From Tanypteryx hageni (lineage: Eukaryota > Arthropoda > Insecta > Odonata > Petaluridae): a stretch of DNA of 64,000 nucleotides. This document shows positions 1 to 12,755 of the stretch, piece after piece. The notes beneath the pieces are model-generated. The model searched no databases. It worked only from the letters and a program-made list of their open reading frames with translations, and was not told where the DNA came from. The stretch spans positions 211,287,504 to 211,351,503 of the forward strand of contig CM054113.1 in NCBI GenBank assembly GCA_028673005.1, read 5' to 3'. The position numbers and the translations under genes are program-made. Each line of letters opens with the position of its first letter. The first letter of the stretch is position 1.

Positions 1-526
1 ATGCTGTTATGGTTTTGAATATATTTATATACTATAAATATTAAATATCGTTTAAAGTTATGCGAAACGTTCAACACAAATGTGTAAAGAATTTTATTAT
101 TCCTTGTATGTGCAGTCATTAATTTTATATCTATAAAACACGTCTTGATTTCGTTTTAATGTGTTGCACGACTCCTTCATACAAAATTTCTTTGGCATCG
201 GTTTGACCAGTCCCTAAATAAATTCATGGAAACCGAAAAAAATTAATTTGCAGTAGTGGCATCCCTGCTGCTTCTATGCGGTCCTAATATAACACTTATT
301 CACGTATTTGTTAGAAGATTATATTTAACAAATTTAGTTGAAACTGGCTGGGCTAATCTATTCCGGAATCGTGAAAACAAATGTTTCAAGTTGCAATATA
401 CACTTCTGCTGGATAGTTGAGGCACAAAATCCTAAACACATAATGTATTCATGTGATGATTCTATATACCAAATTTCCTTGAAATCGATTCAGCCTATTC
501 TTCCCATTACACTAAAAATTCATTAA
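1..526. other. AT-rich non-coding stretch
   Basis: I see no gene, RNA or recognisable repeat here. The sequence is AT-rich with short open frames lacking any protein-like pattern. Confidence 0.5.
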
Positions 527-603
527 CGACGGCGGCGAACCGTACCTCGCGGCGAAACGGCGGTGGCGAAACGGCTGCGGCGAACTGGCGGCGGAGAAAC
601 GTC
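527..603. repeat. GC-rich degenerate minisatellite
   Basis: An abrupt GC- and CpG-rich island inside AT-rich DNA. It consists of about five degenerate units of roughly 14 bp built on GCGGCGAAACGG. The units vary by single substitutions, so this looks like an old tandem array. No flanking duplication is visible. Confidence 0.6.
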
Positions 604-1340
604 TCATTCCGCTTTCCGGGCCCTGGTTCGACCGAACCATTGGAACTACTGACGTTACGCACCTGGCTACACGTATCCCAAGCATTCATGTTTTTACCTT
701 TTTAACGTATCAAATTAATTGTATAATATTATTATTTTAGTGGCTTCTCGTTTGAATTCCGACAATAAACGTAAAACAATGAACAATTACTTTCGTTATC
801 GGCAATTTATGAAATCAAATATTAATTATCGAACTCTATAGCTTTATACAATGACAGATATACTTAATTTTTGTTATGATAAAACGTTTGATAAAAATAG
901 AAATAATAGATGAAACGCGCAACTGGTGAACTTAACCGTTTTATTGTTACACGATTTCCGCATTTCCTTACCTATAGCATCAGTTTTTTTTTCATTTTGG
1001 GAAGTATAAAGCAACATGTTTAAAATAATCCTCTCGCGTTTTTGGACATTTTCGAATTCTATTTTATGCCTCAGCGTGGTAAGATAAAGAAATAATGATA
1101 TTATAAATTTCCCGATTATCTTCCCGGCAGAAAACGTTACAAATGCGAAACCACCTGGAGACTTTTGATTAAGAGGGATGCGGTCGTAACATTTGGCTCT
1201 TAAACTGGCGACCGAGGCTTATGAACACTCGATGCCGATCTTACGCCACCGTAATAAGCGAACCCTTTCATTTAACGAACAATCCGTTGCCACTGGAAAC
1301 TTTTTGACTCCTAGCACCTCCCGCTGTTCCCGCATCAAGG
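604..1340. other. AT-rich non-coding stretch
   Basis: No gene or repeat recognised. Mostly A/T-rich with homopolymer runs. Confidence 0.45.
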
Positions 1341-1836
1341 CTTGCCACACATCTCTCTCCCCTCCCCCTGCCTCTCATTCTTTCCTCCGTCTCTCTCTCC
1401 CTCTCCTCCTACCTACCTCGGTTCACTCTCTCAAATAATCCTTCCTCCCACTCCACTCGCTCTTCTTTTCAACTCATCCTTATTCGGCCCGAGGCCCACT
1501 CCCGTTATGAGACGCACCGCCACCTTCTCCCTCTCTACCCTTCTTCCGTCTCTTTCACCTCCTCTCACTCCAGCCGCACTCCTCTACCATCCTTAAGCCC
1601 CACCTCCCGCGCCGTCTTACTAAATGATCTTCCATATCGACTCGCCACCGCACGCTCCACGCGCCCGTGAACTTCCCAGTTCTGCGTCTTCTTACTCGTC
1701 CCCTCCCCCTTTGCTTTTCTTTCTATCTCTATCTCCGCTATTCCTCCGCCGCATCACTCCACCCACGCTTCTCCTCTCCCCATTTCTCTAACTTCTCCGT
1801 TTTACTCTTTCTTTCATATCCAACTACCCCTCTCTC

Positions 1837-1840
<4 letters not shown>
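1341..1840. repeat. Polypyrimidine (CT) tract
   Basis: About 500 bp are overwhelmingly C and T on the plus strand, without a fixed period. Open frames across it read as Ser/Leu/Pro-rich low-complexity protein, which is a consequence of the composition. It runs directly into a (TA)n array. Confidence 0.75.

Positions 1841-1896
<56 letters not shown>
1841..1896. repeat. (TA)n microsatellite
   Basis: An almost pure TA dinucleotide array of about 56 bp. It sits directly on the left edge of the Penelope-like unit at 1897-2077. A second TA array sits on the right edge. Confidence 0.95.
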
Positions 1897-1899
<3 letters not shown>

Positions 1900-2072
1900 C
1901 TCTCTCTGTAGCTGAAGAAGGAGTAGTTCCGAAAGCTTTACGTTTGTGATGTTTCTGTGTTTTTGTGTTATTTTACGTGTGTCGCTTCGACATCCCCGGG
2001 GCCTCGCCAACCTGAAGTCGTCTGATTGGTGAGTGCTCACTGGGTTTCCTCATCCCAACACCTTGTTGGCAT

Positions 2073-2077
<5 letters not shown>
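1897..2077 (+). mobile_element. Penelope-like terminal unit, copy 1 (hammerhead-like core)
   Basis: This 180-bp unit recurs almost identically at 21879-22058. It contains CTGAAGA (1912-1918), a short hairpin with GGA pairing to TCC, and GAAA (1931-1934), in the order of a hammerhead core. Stem III would be the self-complementary AGCT. Stem I pairs poorly, so catalytic activity is doubtful. The unit is bounded by (TA)n on both sides and lacks the inverted left arm of the 21.8-kb copy. Assignment to Penelope-like elements rests on the core motif and on the inverted arrangement of the sister copy. No reverse transcriptase or GIY-YIG sequence is present. Confidence 0.5.

Positions 2078-2152
<75 letters not shown>
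2073..2152. repeat. (TA)n microsatellite
   Basis: About 80 bp of TA dinucleotides adjoining the ATCCATA end of the Penelope-like unit. The array may have grown from, or been targeted by, the element boundary. Confidence 0.95.
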
Positions 2153-2154
<2 letters not shown>

Positions 2155-2830
2155 TCTCTACGATTTTCTTGTTTTAATCATTGTCTTTTTTCTCTGTCCT
2201 TTCTTGTCGTGTCCTACTCTTTATCTCTCTGTCTTGCTGTATTTTTTATAATCGATTTCTTCATTTTTTACTTCTATATCTTTCTCTCCTTCGCTTCCCT
2301 CTACCTGTCTATATAAACTTATTTCTTTCGTTCTCCCTCTTTCATCCGCTCTCTTTCTCTTCGTTCATCTTCTCTTCCCTCTACTTGTTTATATCAACCT
2401 ATTTCTCCATATCACTCCCTCTTTCAACCGCTCTCTTGTCCTCTCTGTTTCTCTCCTTCTATTCCTTCTACCTGTCTATATCAACCTATTACCCAAGAAA
2501 CAAATGAAAAGTCAAACTTTTACGTGCCACTAAAATGTTATTTTTTCGCTTATTTCTATATGATGGAACACCACAAAGTTAAGGCCAAGACTGTCTATCC
2601 AACATATTTCTTTCCATCTCTTCCTCTTTCAACCGCTCTTTTTCTCTTTCTCTCCATTTCTCTCCTCTCCCCTCTACAACTCTATAGCAACCTATTTCTC
2701 TCCGTTTCTCCCTCTTTCAACTGCTCTCACTCTCTCTCTCTCTCTCTCCATCTGCTCCTTGCTATTCTCTCCGCGCCAAAAACCCATTCTCTTCCCACCC
2801 CTTCCTCCCCCTACACCCCCGGAAGGATTC
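2153..2830. repeat. Polypyrimidine tract with short interruptions
   Basis: T- and C-rich sequence with loosely repeated phrases such as CTCTACCTGTCTATATCAAC and CCCTCTTTCAACCGCTCT. A non-pyrimidine stretch at about 2490-2600 interrupts it. The repeated phrases suggest an old, diverged tandem array. Confidence 0.65.
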
Positions 2831-4100
2831 TCTTGTTCATTTGATTTCGTTCCATTCAAAATCTCCTTTTCAGCTCGCAGAGCCGTCCCGTTATCGTCTC
2901 ATGTTGAGGAATGCCAAATCCCTCCCACTACACGCTGTCTCTCTCTTCCTGATTGAGCGATTCCTGTACCGTTCGTTACGATTCCTTCGTATTTTCTTTC
3001 CAATTGTTGTCCAAAACAAATCGCGTTACCTGACCGACTGGACCTGAACCGCGGTAGTGTTACCACACCTTTTCAACGGTTGAAGACGCAGATGTATTTT
3101 TCATCCAGTATTTGAAACGACCGTTCCAAACAATCCGTGAAGGAGCTTGATCGGATGGTTATCCGAAGTTATGTATGGTGCAGATAACTACCTTAAAATT
3201 ATAAATTTGGTGAAGACTATTACTACTTTCAATGTCCATCCTAAATTTAGATTTCTTTACATCTTTATAAATAGGTGTTGCGAATATCGAATCCTACTAA
3301 TTGTTAATTTTAATCGCGGACTGCAAACTTAGTTTCGTAAAAAAAACTCTTATCAGTCATTCTCGAGAATGATTTAGCTCGCTCTTTGATGCATCACAGG
3401 AGGGAATAGATCGTTTTCAAAAAACCGGATAAACGAGATTAGCTGACAGTAGTCGAGATAGATAATTCCTGCGTTGGTTAAGACAGCACGAGCAATAGGC
3501 GTAATACTTATTTTGATTAGCGGTATTCAGGGGCAGTACATTGAAAGGTATTTAAAAAAAGAATCAAAATTCTGCAAACTAACACAGGCAAAGGCTGTCT
3601 TTTAGATTTTCATAGAAGAGTTTCCCACATTAATTGTCGCTAAGGAAAATTTGCTCCGTTTAAAAGTATGGCATGCACCCATCTACATATGTTTCATATA
3701 AAAGGAAGAAATTCAGTAAAAAACGTCTTTGAAAATTCATTTCACTGTTGCATTGCATTGTATGTTGACGATAGCATTTCTCTCCTTTCGAGGCAGACTG
3801 GTGGAAGCTTGTACCATCACATTTCCTTAAAAAAAAACCTAAATAAATTGGTGCGCAGATATTAGAAATTCCAAATTTTGCCGCTTTTCAGACGCTTAAG
3901 GAAGATTACGAAAGATTATGAAGAAGAATACTTCGGAGGGTACTGCCAAGTTACATTTGCACATTTTCCGGCACTGGATGCCATTCTTTGTCTCCAGGCT
4001 CAAAATGCGTTTCGGTTCTCAGTTTCCTAATCTCAATTTTTTTAGTATCCAAGCGCTACTGCCTCACGTCTAGACAGATCGTTCTACCTACATCCGCGGG
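2831..4100. other. Non-coding stretch, nothing recognised
   Basis: Mixed composition. I see no exon with splice-like borders and no repeat that recurs in this window. Confidence 0.4.
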
Positions 4101-4386
4101 GCGGTTCTCACTCACTCACACAAGCACACACGCACACACAGAGGAATTCCATTGCTCTCTATTCACGTCGATCTCTCTCCCTGCCAAGCAAAGCCGTCTT
4201 TTCCCCACCTCCTTTTTTACCCGCTCCCCTCCCACCTTTCTCTCTCCAGTTTCGATTGCCTCATCCACCCCCACCCACACCCTTCCTCTCTTCATCCTCC
4301 GTCCCCTCTATCTGAGAGCCACAATGGAGGCTCAATTTCAGAGGGATGAATTGGTCCTCTTGTGAGTTCCATCGCCCTCCTAGCCC

Positions 4387-4424
<38 letters not shown>

Positions 4425-4755
4425 CACCCCCTCCCTCTCTCTGCCTCCTCTCTCCTCTCTTTACCTCAACCCTTTTTCCCTATCCTTTTAAAATCCATTT
4501 TCTCGCCCCCTTATTCTCTGCCACCGTTCCTGCATCCTCCCACTCCTCTGCATCGACCTCCCATTCCCTTCCTCCTCCATCTAATACTTCTCTCTCTCCT
4601 CTCTCCAACATACAAGAGCATCACTTCCTTTTTTATTTTCTTACGAGTTCTCTCTCTTCTCCATCTTTCTCTCCTCCCCACTCCTCTTCTTCTATGGCTT
4701 TGACTTGCGCCAGCACGCACGGGCGAACTCGTGAGAGAGGGAGAGAGAGAGAGAG
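4101..4755. repeat. Polypyrimidine tract with (CA)n and (CT)n
   Basis: Begins with a short CA-rich segment (about 4118-4141), continues as CT-rich sequence with a pure (CT)n run near 4391-4420, and switches to a (GA)n run at about 4730-4755. The switch from pyrimidine to purine on one strand leaves CT and GA runs that could pair as a hairpin. Confidence 0.75.
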
Positions 4756-5370
4756 CCAATAGGCTGTGAGAGAATTGGTGTTGGGGAGAGCGTTCACTGC
4801 GTCGCCACGGAATCCAAGGGAGAGACAACGGCGCATGCATACTCGCAAAAACTTCGTCTAATCTAAGACATCGACCCAATCCATTGCGAGAATAGGAATA
4901 CTACGTCCTTCTGGGACGCCAGATGTTTGTTTTTTATTAAATAAAATTCGATCAAATTTAATACATTAGCCGAAAGTGTAGACAGATAACCTGTGTGAAC
5001 GTGAATAAATTTTACTGTCGATTCATTACTTTGGTCAACATATCTCAGGTCAACTTATCATCAAGCTCCATTTTGAGATTACCAAATGCGTCCATGCGCG
5101 TTGCTGCCTCATCTGATACGGGATGCACTTAAAATGTTAACTTTTAAACAATCAGACTATCGTACTGGGCGTGACCCCTACCTGGAACCACCTCATACGT
5201 TACACTAGGGTTTAAGATTTGGTAATGTAGGAAATTTTTCTATAAAATTGACTTGGCAAACTCTTAACACAACTTCACAATAATTTTGGTTTGAAACTAT
5301 CAAAATTATCCTACAAAACAAATGTGTTCAGCGGAATCGAAGTATGGTTTTTACAGAAATCTAGGTTTTG
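4756..5370. other. Non-coding stretch, nothing recognised
   Basis: No gene, RNA or repeat recognised. Confidence 0.4.
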
Positions 5371-5760
5371 ATGAGTGGAGATAGGAGAGAGCTATTAGAG
5401 AGAACGGCGTTCGAGGCACGGACGAAAGGAGAGTAAGGGAGTCGAAGAGAGGGAGGGAGGGAGATGGAGGAAAAAAGTGTTGGTCGGTGAGGACGAGACG
5501 AAAGAGGTTTGGGGAAGAAACGGAAGGACCCCGTGTCTAATCGAGTCCCAAGGCCCCAAGACAGTCTTTATTGAAGCAACGCGGAGGTTTTAGGAGGGAG
5601 GAGATAGGAAAAAAGTCGGGCCAGGGATGGAAAAAGAGAAGGAAGAGAGAGAGAGAGAAAAAGGAGGAGATGATGGAATGCAGGTGAAAAAGTGAATGAA
5701 AGGGAGATAGGGCGGGATTAAGTTCGAAAATAGAAAACCGAGATTAGCAAGAGGGTAGTT
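5371..5760. repeat. Polypurine (GA) tract
   Basis: A- and G-rich plus strand with many GAGAG and GGAGG runs, interrupted by ordinary sequence around 5520-5580. It is the same class of tract as the CT tracts in opposite orientation. Confidence 0.7.
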
Positions 5761-8454
5761 CGAAGTCTGTTGTTAAAAACTTGGAGTAGAAGTGAGTGTA
5801 TTAACATCGGCCTAGATTAGAGGAAGTATATTAGAGGGAAAGGTCTAAAGTCCGAACCCCGAGACTATGTTCACTGGGGATCAAAATATCATCGAACTAA
5901 GTTTTGAATTTTAATAATCGACATGGAAAGCAATAATGAATGTATTTACTCAGGTAAATTGTTTTACGAAGATATAGGATATTGTCTCTATTATGCACTA
6001 TTTTGTTGACTTGTCTCTCCTCTCAAGAATGCCTTACAATTTTTATCAAATTTACCAACACAACAGCATGGTTGCAATAGTACGTACGAGTTGCTCTCGA
6101 TAACAGCGTCCTCAAAAGTAACTATGGGCAATTACACTCGTGAATAAGTTTTGAACAAAAATTTTCGAAATGAAAAATACTTTGAAGTACTTATCACGTT
6201 GAAAAACTATAAGTAAACGAAATTGCTATTTGTTGCTGTGGATAAACATTATACGCGATTAAAATTGCTGTTGGCGGCGCTGGCATTGCTCTCAATATTT
6301 ACAAGATTTTTTACAAAATATAACGCTAGACGGTATTGGGATAATTTTAGCTATCAGTAATTAGAAAATATTATCATAGCAACGGAAATAAATCTGTCAT
6401 AGTGACGTGCTTAACATGAATTCAGAGGGATAATCGAAATATTTCTTAAGCAATCCGTTCTATGAAAATTTAAAAAAAAAAACTGTAGAAGGTAGATTAT
6501 CTACAACTTTGATAAATATGTATTTACATTAATGAAGCCCTAAAGTAAATATACGGCAAAAACAGAAAAATTACGAGAGTAATTATCAACCTTTGGTTGA
6601 CCAATTTTAGCTAAAATACAATCAGATCTTTATTTTCTACTAAAAATTTTAATGTTCTAATAAAATTTTAAAAGTTTTGTTCTGATTTAATAAGTAGTTT
6701 TTGAGTTATAGCGCGCACAAACTTCCTATCACACACAGACAACATCGAGAAAATAATCCAAACGTACTCGAGGGGCCCTAAAACGTGTATTTCTGCTCAA
6801 ATCTCGAATTCGATTTTTTTCACGAAAACGATAGTAAATCGTGCAAAAGAAAAATAAAATTTCCTTAAATATACCTAACGTACGCACGTTTATATGCTGT
6901 AAGATAAGTTACTGACACGAAGAGTACAATGGAATTGAGTATATTTCATACTTCAGGGAAAGAAAAATTCTTTTAAATGTTAACATCTGAAGGAAACCGT
7001 TATTCTCATTTTAATAAAAACTGAGATAATAAAAAATTATGCTTGTAAGCGTAAACAATGATTTAAAAAATTATTCAATGAATCCGTTGCAGGTTAATTG
7101 ACATCGCCAAGAGAAACAAGCTTCACTATGAAGACTGACTCGTTTTTTAATTAAAATTAATTATCTATAACGTGCAGCATCTGCTGTGTTGCGCTTATTA
7201 TTTAAGCGCTGACTTTTCAGAGAAAAAACAAAAACGGGGGGGAAACAAAAAAAAAACAAAAACAAAGAGAAACCCTTATAGAATAAAGGAAATTCGAGGG
7301 TGGGGGCGAAGGGGGTTTCCCCCGAAGAGAAAATTAATTCAGGTGTCTTCTTCCGTCTAATCTCCTAATCGCAATTGGTCGTAAAAATGCGAAATAAAAA
7401 CTCCGCCTCCGGGACTCTCATTCATTGGCCGTTTGCGTTGTAAAACTCACCTCCCGATTAGCTCATCTCCCTTGATTCTGTTTCCCTCGGGGCTTGGGAG
7501 GAGAGGGGTGTAGGGAGATGGATGGGCGTATCCCCTTCCGTGTACAAATAATCGCCCCTAATTGCGCCATGATCTCATCCTCCCGTTTAAAACTACTTCG
7601 TTCCAAATGAAGTGGGCCCGATTTGGCATCTCGTAAATTATTTTCGATAAAATAAACGAAGTGAACGACTCTCCCCCCGCTCCCATGAAAAGATAAGAAG
7701 CGTGACCGCTAGTCTTAATTAAAAAATAAACATATAAATGTTTACGTCGATTGGTTATGTCTGATATAGAAATATTGCTTTAAATATTATAATTCAGGTT
7801 TGGCTAACGGTTTCGATTGTTTTCCGTTTTAAACTATGCCTTCCGTTACAATTTTGGCGCAACTTGAATAAGTATTATGATGAAAAGTTTACGATAATTT
7901 TATATAAAATTGAACGATGTTATCTATAACAAACTAATATTGAACCTCACCAAAGAATGAGTTTGCTTTTTCCATGTTCGTAATTGCTGCCAAAAACGTC
8001 CAAATTACGACGAAGCTTAGCATGCTAAATGCTTCGATTTTTTTCTCATGGGTGAAGATGACTTCCTTGTGGTCCTAAAATTCAAGAAACAGCCTGGGAA
8101 TTCGTAACAGTGGAGGAATTTTTCTCTTATCTAGATAAAATGTTTTCGGCGAACAACATTTCCGGCAATTTCTCGGAACTCTAAGCATTTCCGGTCGAAT
8201 GAAGTCATTTTAGGAAGAAAAAAATAGGAGCTGCTGGATATTTCGCCTCCGCATCAGTCAAAGTCCGATGAGAGGACTCGTCCCCGCTCACACAAGCACG
8301 CACAAATGGAATTTTTCGTTCGCCCCTTCCCGTGTGGTCACTAATAAATAAAGATTCGACCGTACACCCCGTAGAAATTGGGCAACAGTCGTCAAAATAT
8401 CCGACCCGTTAGGCCGCGGCTATAATTCATCAATCCCACACAGGTCGGGAGAGT
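5761..8454. other. AT-rich stretch with a possible dispersed-repeat tail
   Basis: Mostly AT-rich with no exon recognised. Around 6690-6745 the sequence runs from a degenerate AGTAGTTTTTGAGTTATAGC phrase into ACACACAGACA. This resembles the 3' ends of dispersed repeats common in invertebrate genomes, so a repeat may end here. Its limits cannot be set from one copy. A poly-A-rich run lies at 7220-7265. Confidence 0.3.
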
Positions 8455-9120
8455 ACATTTGAGAGAGATAGAGAGAGAGAGGAGTAGAGAAAAAGAGAAA
8501 GACTGACCACCGTGATAGAGGGATGAATGACCAGCTACGCTCTACATTGGCACAATCTCCGAAACAAATGTGGAGAGAGAAAGAGGGAGAGAGAGAAAGA
8601 AAGAGAGAGAAAGAGAGAGAGCACACAGCACTCGAAAGTCTGAAGGGAGGGAGGAGAGAGAGGGATATGGAGGGAGTGAGAGATAGGAGAGTGGGAAGAG
8701 GAGGTGGACCAACGTTCCGGTTGACCTTACACATCCTCGGACGCGCTCAACGGAATCTTTGTCGACAAGATGGCCACCGAGCGTAATAGAATGCCCATCG
8801 GAAGGGCAGAAGGAAGGGGAATGAGAGAAGGGGGTGGGTTTATAGCATAAGAAGATGGAAAGAGAGAAAAAGGGGAGAGAGGTAGGCAGAGAGGGAGAGA
8901 GGAGATGAGAGAGGTAGTTGGTCGTTCCGCTTTGTTCACAGCGACTTCATCGCTCGAGATCCAAGAAGAAGAGTAGAGTGGGGTTCGGGGTGGGTAGGGG
9001 GAAGGGAGGGTTGATGTGAGGAAGGGGAGGGTCTGATAAAAGGAGAAAAGATGGGAAAGAGAAGAAGAGAGGTAGGCAAAGTGGGAGAGGGATAAATGGG
9101 AGAAGGAAGAAGCGTAGGTG
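8455..9120. repeat. Polypurine (GA) tract
   Basis: Long A/G-rich stretch on the plus strand with (GA)n runs, interrupted at about 8510-8570 and 8700-8800. Frames on both strands are low-complexity and not credible as protein. Confidence 0.75.
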
Positions 9121-9680
9121 GTTTAAAATTTGAGGAACTGGAATGAAGAATCAAGTCTTTTTAGGGAAGAGAAGGACAGCCAAAGCTAATCTTACCTTGA
9201 ATCGAGAATGTTTTCGAGGAGGATTCCTTTGGTTCGGCAACTTTTTCAAAGAATTTTCATAGCGGACGAGAAAGAAATTTAAAAAACTTCAAAACTTTTT
9301 ACGCTTAAAAGGAAAACTGCAGTATGTTTCGGCGTGATATGGACCACGATGTGACATCATTGTTTCTTTATCACACGAAGAGGAAAGAAAGCTTATAATA
9401 ATACTGGGTTTTGAAATAAATTTAAAAAAATTGTAGAGGCTACATTAATCTAAAGTTTATTTGGACTAGCTTGATAACCTCGAAATGACGCTGAAAATTG
9501 TTGCAATTAATCATGACGAGAGAGATAGAAGAATATTTTACGGTGCCTCATACAGCGGAAAGCAGTCCTTATAAATTGCTCCGCCGTCAAAAGCACCGCT
9601 TTAATCATCACTAATACCGCGATTCTAGATCCCCCGACGTAATTCCACGCGGCAAAAATCGAGATCTGACGCAAAAAATA
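9121..9680. other. Non-coding stretch, nothing recognised
   Basis: AT-rich, no gene or recurring repeat seen. Confidence 0.4.
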
Positions 9681-10290
9681 TTATCAAGAAGAGAGCAAGT
9701 ATAAACAGCGTTTCCACATGAGAAGCATCCATCGGAGCGACAGAGAGAGGGAGAGAAAGAGCGACTGTTGTGTAACGCAAGAACAGTAAAGAAGGAAAAA
9801 AGGGGTAAGTTGGGGAGGGTTTAAGGATGGAAGTCTCTTTCTAAGAGTGACACAGGCATTCTGATCGCAGTGTGTTAAGAAAAGAAGGGAAAGGAGAGAG
9901 GAATAATGGGAGAGAGACAAGAAGAGTAGGAGAGAGGAAGGATGGGGCAAGAGAAGAGAGAGGGAAGCTGGAGAAGAGATGTCACCCGAGTATGATGAAT
10001 TGCTTTTGTCCTGTGCAGAAGAGGTTTTCAGCGGTTGGAGCAGTAGTCAGAAGGGAGGGGAAGGAAGGAGGTGGTGGAGGGAGGCGGAGGAGGCAGAAGA
10101 GAGCGGAAAACTTCGAGTTTGTAGGTTCGTTGGAGGAACTCATAGCGGAAGGTTAGGAGGTACAAAAAGAAGGAGAACGAAGGAGCACTGCTGGGGAAAA
10201 AGAGATAGAGAGAGAGAGAGGCGGTGGGAGGAAGGGAAAAGGAAGAGTAGGAGAGGAGACGACTCGGAGGTAAGAAAGACAGGATGCGAA
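9681..10290. repeat. Polypurine (GA) tract
   Basis: A/G-rich on the plus strand with short breaks and a (GA)n run near 10205-10220. Open frames read as Arg/Glu/Gly-rich low-complexity products. Confidence 0.7.
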
Positions 10291-12186
10291 ATTAATGGTG
10301 GTAAGAGGGCGTTCTTTGCTCAGAATAGCTTATGAGTGAAGGACACGTATTTGTTTTTGCGAGACTTAACGTCCATTCCCTCGACATTGTGGTGGTGTGT
10401 CCATGGAGATGGTGTGGTATTATGTGACGTCGGTTATTAGTGAAGATAAATGGATTTTACACGCCGCTGGATATTAACACGTGACCTAGCAATCCCAAAG
10501 AGTTAAGGGACACGCTACCGTTCGGACTACCGTTGTTGCGTGAGGTGATATTAATTTCATTCAGTCTCAGACAACAGTTGGTTACGACCATAATAAAGAG
10601 GTAGACGGGAAAATAATTCATATTCCCTCTTGACCCGGGCATTAATTGGAATTTATTATTCATTATTTCGCTTAAAAGTCTCTATTTTTTGACGCACATG
10701 TCGCTATTTAGAACGACAAGCCGATGAAGATGAGGCATGGATAACTTTTTTACTGTGTGCGGTAATCGAATCCTTAATCCCCAAGTAAGACCACGTTAGT
10801 CGTTATAGGGCTGACTCAGTTTGAGACGGTGCGGTTTTTGTACTCTTGTTCGTAATGCCGGTAAAACTGATCGTTGAAGTAAAATGATACCTTTTTAAAA
10901 GAATGTCTTATTGATAGCACCAACATCAAAAATAAGGTGGAGAAAACCAATGTTGTTTTCCAACTTTTTTATTGCTATTGATATCATCAATTGACTTCAG
11001 GCATAAGGCGAGCTATTTATTTCTTTTTTAAAGAGAATTTTTAAATTGATGTGTCAGTTATTTGGTAAAAAAGACTACCTGTAATAAACCTCGATGGAAA
11101 CGATTTTCTGGTTCATCGATCCTTCAAGTATGGAACTTTCTCAGCTCTAACGGATATTTTTGCAGAAGTTTAGCGATTATGAAACTTACGAAAATACAAA
11201 CCGAGGTTTCGAGGGAAAATTAATTCATTCGATTTTGATCAGTCGTATCTAAGGATAATCACTTCCACAACGGTACTTCACAACCCCGATATCCAATTTG
11301 CGGGTCGGTTGCTCGGCCATAATAAACTAAAAGGTTTTATGACGATCGTATCCGAGCAGTTAATATCAATAAAAACCCCACTCTTTAATGCTTTTATGTC
11401 GTTCACTAATAAATAACGGGTGAATCCCATCGCAGCCCTTTTCGCTCACTCGAGAGAAAGTGAGCGCGCGCCTGTTTGAAAAAAATCGCAAGAATAATAG
11501 AATCGAACGCGAGAAAATTACGCGGGACGCTGATGATCGACAGCCGATGATTAAGAGATAGCCGTGATAATTTGCGTCGCATTCACTCCGGACGTGAGCC
11601 ACTAATCCAACAGAATGGATGCAACATCTCACTGCAACGCCTGTGCACGCGATCGAGACAAACAACGACGCACGCGCGTCATATCCAATAAATCTTATAA
11701 GCGTTTATCAATTTGCATGCAAATTTTTCAAAAGCGATGAGTCAATTTTTCGCCCACGCGTCTCGACTTATGCAAATATCGTTATTTTTCATCCAGTCTA
11801 ATTCTCCCTTAAATTATGAGTTTCCGGAATGAGTCCCGCTCGCTGTTGCTCCGTCAATTATTTAAACGGACCTTTTAATGAGCATCCTCCTCAAATCGAT
11901 TTGGCTTATGACCTCGTTGGTAGGAGACCACTCGTCAATCAGTCACTCTCCCTCTCTCTGTCTCTCTCGCCTCATCCTCGCTTATGGATCCTCGTCGTCA
12001 GCACGTGCCCGCATCAATGCCGAAGGAAGACGCCTCTATTCCTATTAGACGAGGGATGAGGTCTGCCTCCGATCACGGGAGGAATATCCTCCGTCACCGT
12101 TCTAATCTACCACTAACTCTGTCTTCAAGCAATGCTTAAAAGTTGACACAACATATCTTTTCAATAGCCACAAAAAGATATAGAAA
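10291..12186. other. Non-coding stretch, nothing recognised
   Basis: No exon or repeat recognised. The segment 11400-11700 is richer in CpG than its surroundings but gives no protein-like frame. A short CT run occurs at 11946-11970. Confidence 0.4.
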
Positions 12187-12229
12187 ACCAGATACACATT
12201 TCGGGTATAAAGCAGCCCTGATCAGTGGT
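12187..12229 (-). ncRNA. Hammerhead ribozyme-like motif, core damaged
   Basis: On the minus strand the parts occur in type I order: ACCA (stem I), CTGATCA, a GGG/CCC stem II, GAAA, a wobble-paired stem III ATGT/GTAT, cleavage base C, then TGGT. ACCA and TGGT pair perfectly. The conserved CUGANGA box has its second G changed to C, which should abolish catalysis. It is therefore read as a decayed ribozyme. Confidence 0.5.
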
Positions 12230-12310
12230 GATTAACCTTTAGTATAGTCTTAATCACTATCGAGGATTCATCGCTGATGATGGCTGCTTTGCAATCGAGA
12301 TAAGAGTCTC
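12187..12310. mobile_element. Head-to-head pair of Penelope-like ends (family 2)
   Basis: A minus-strand unit (12187-12240) and a plus-strand unit (about 12245-12310) point away from a shared centre. Both read TTAATCAC shortly before their hammerhead-like cores. The minus unit has CTGATCA then GAAA; the plus unit has CTGATGA (12274-12280) and a degraded GAGA. A related minus-strand copy lies at 20138-20225. The order of motifs and the inverted pairing fit fossil Penelope-like termini. No coding part remains. Confidence 0.5.
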
Positions 12311-12755
12311 GCTTTCCTAACCTTCTTGTGAATATTGGGAAGACATTGTGCCATTTTTATTTTATCCACAAGATCAGTAGTTTTCAAATGAATATTTTAA
12401 AATGATTCATCTCCACAGACCTCTTTTTATATTCTAAGGAGGACCCGGGAGGAGGTAGAGTTATTATCTTCCCCAGAAGATTTTAAGAACAACGAAAAAT
12501 TAATAAAATAATAAAAATTAAGATATCAAAGAAATTTTACTTTATTATTGCATTTATTTTTTGCAAAATGTTATCTATTTTCCTTTTACGTATGCATTTG
12601 AACATATTTTCAAATAGTTTATTTTTTCATCTTTCATTACCCCCCTCCCTTCCCCCAAGGATGGCGACTGGATCCTCCCTTTTTTATATTTGAATCATAT
12701 TTCTTAACCATAACAACAATGATTGACAGCCTTTATAGAAAGATGGGTTTAATAT
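12311..12755. other. AT-rich stretch
   Basis: No gene seen. The plus-strand Penelope-like unit may extend a little into this stretch, but its end cannot be set. Confidence 0.35.

Noticed and set aside
338..526. A small plus-strand gene of 62 codons
   Set aside because: AT-rich chance frame without motif, signal peptide or splice context.
1738..2316. Open frames with long Tyr-Ile repeats
   Set aside because: Direct translation of the (TA)n arrays.
8766..8830. A start codon in good context, ATGGCCACCGAGC
   Set aside because: The frame soon enters a GA tract and stops after about 20 codons; no splice donor is evident.
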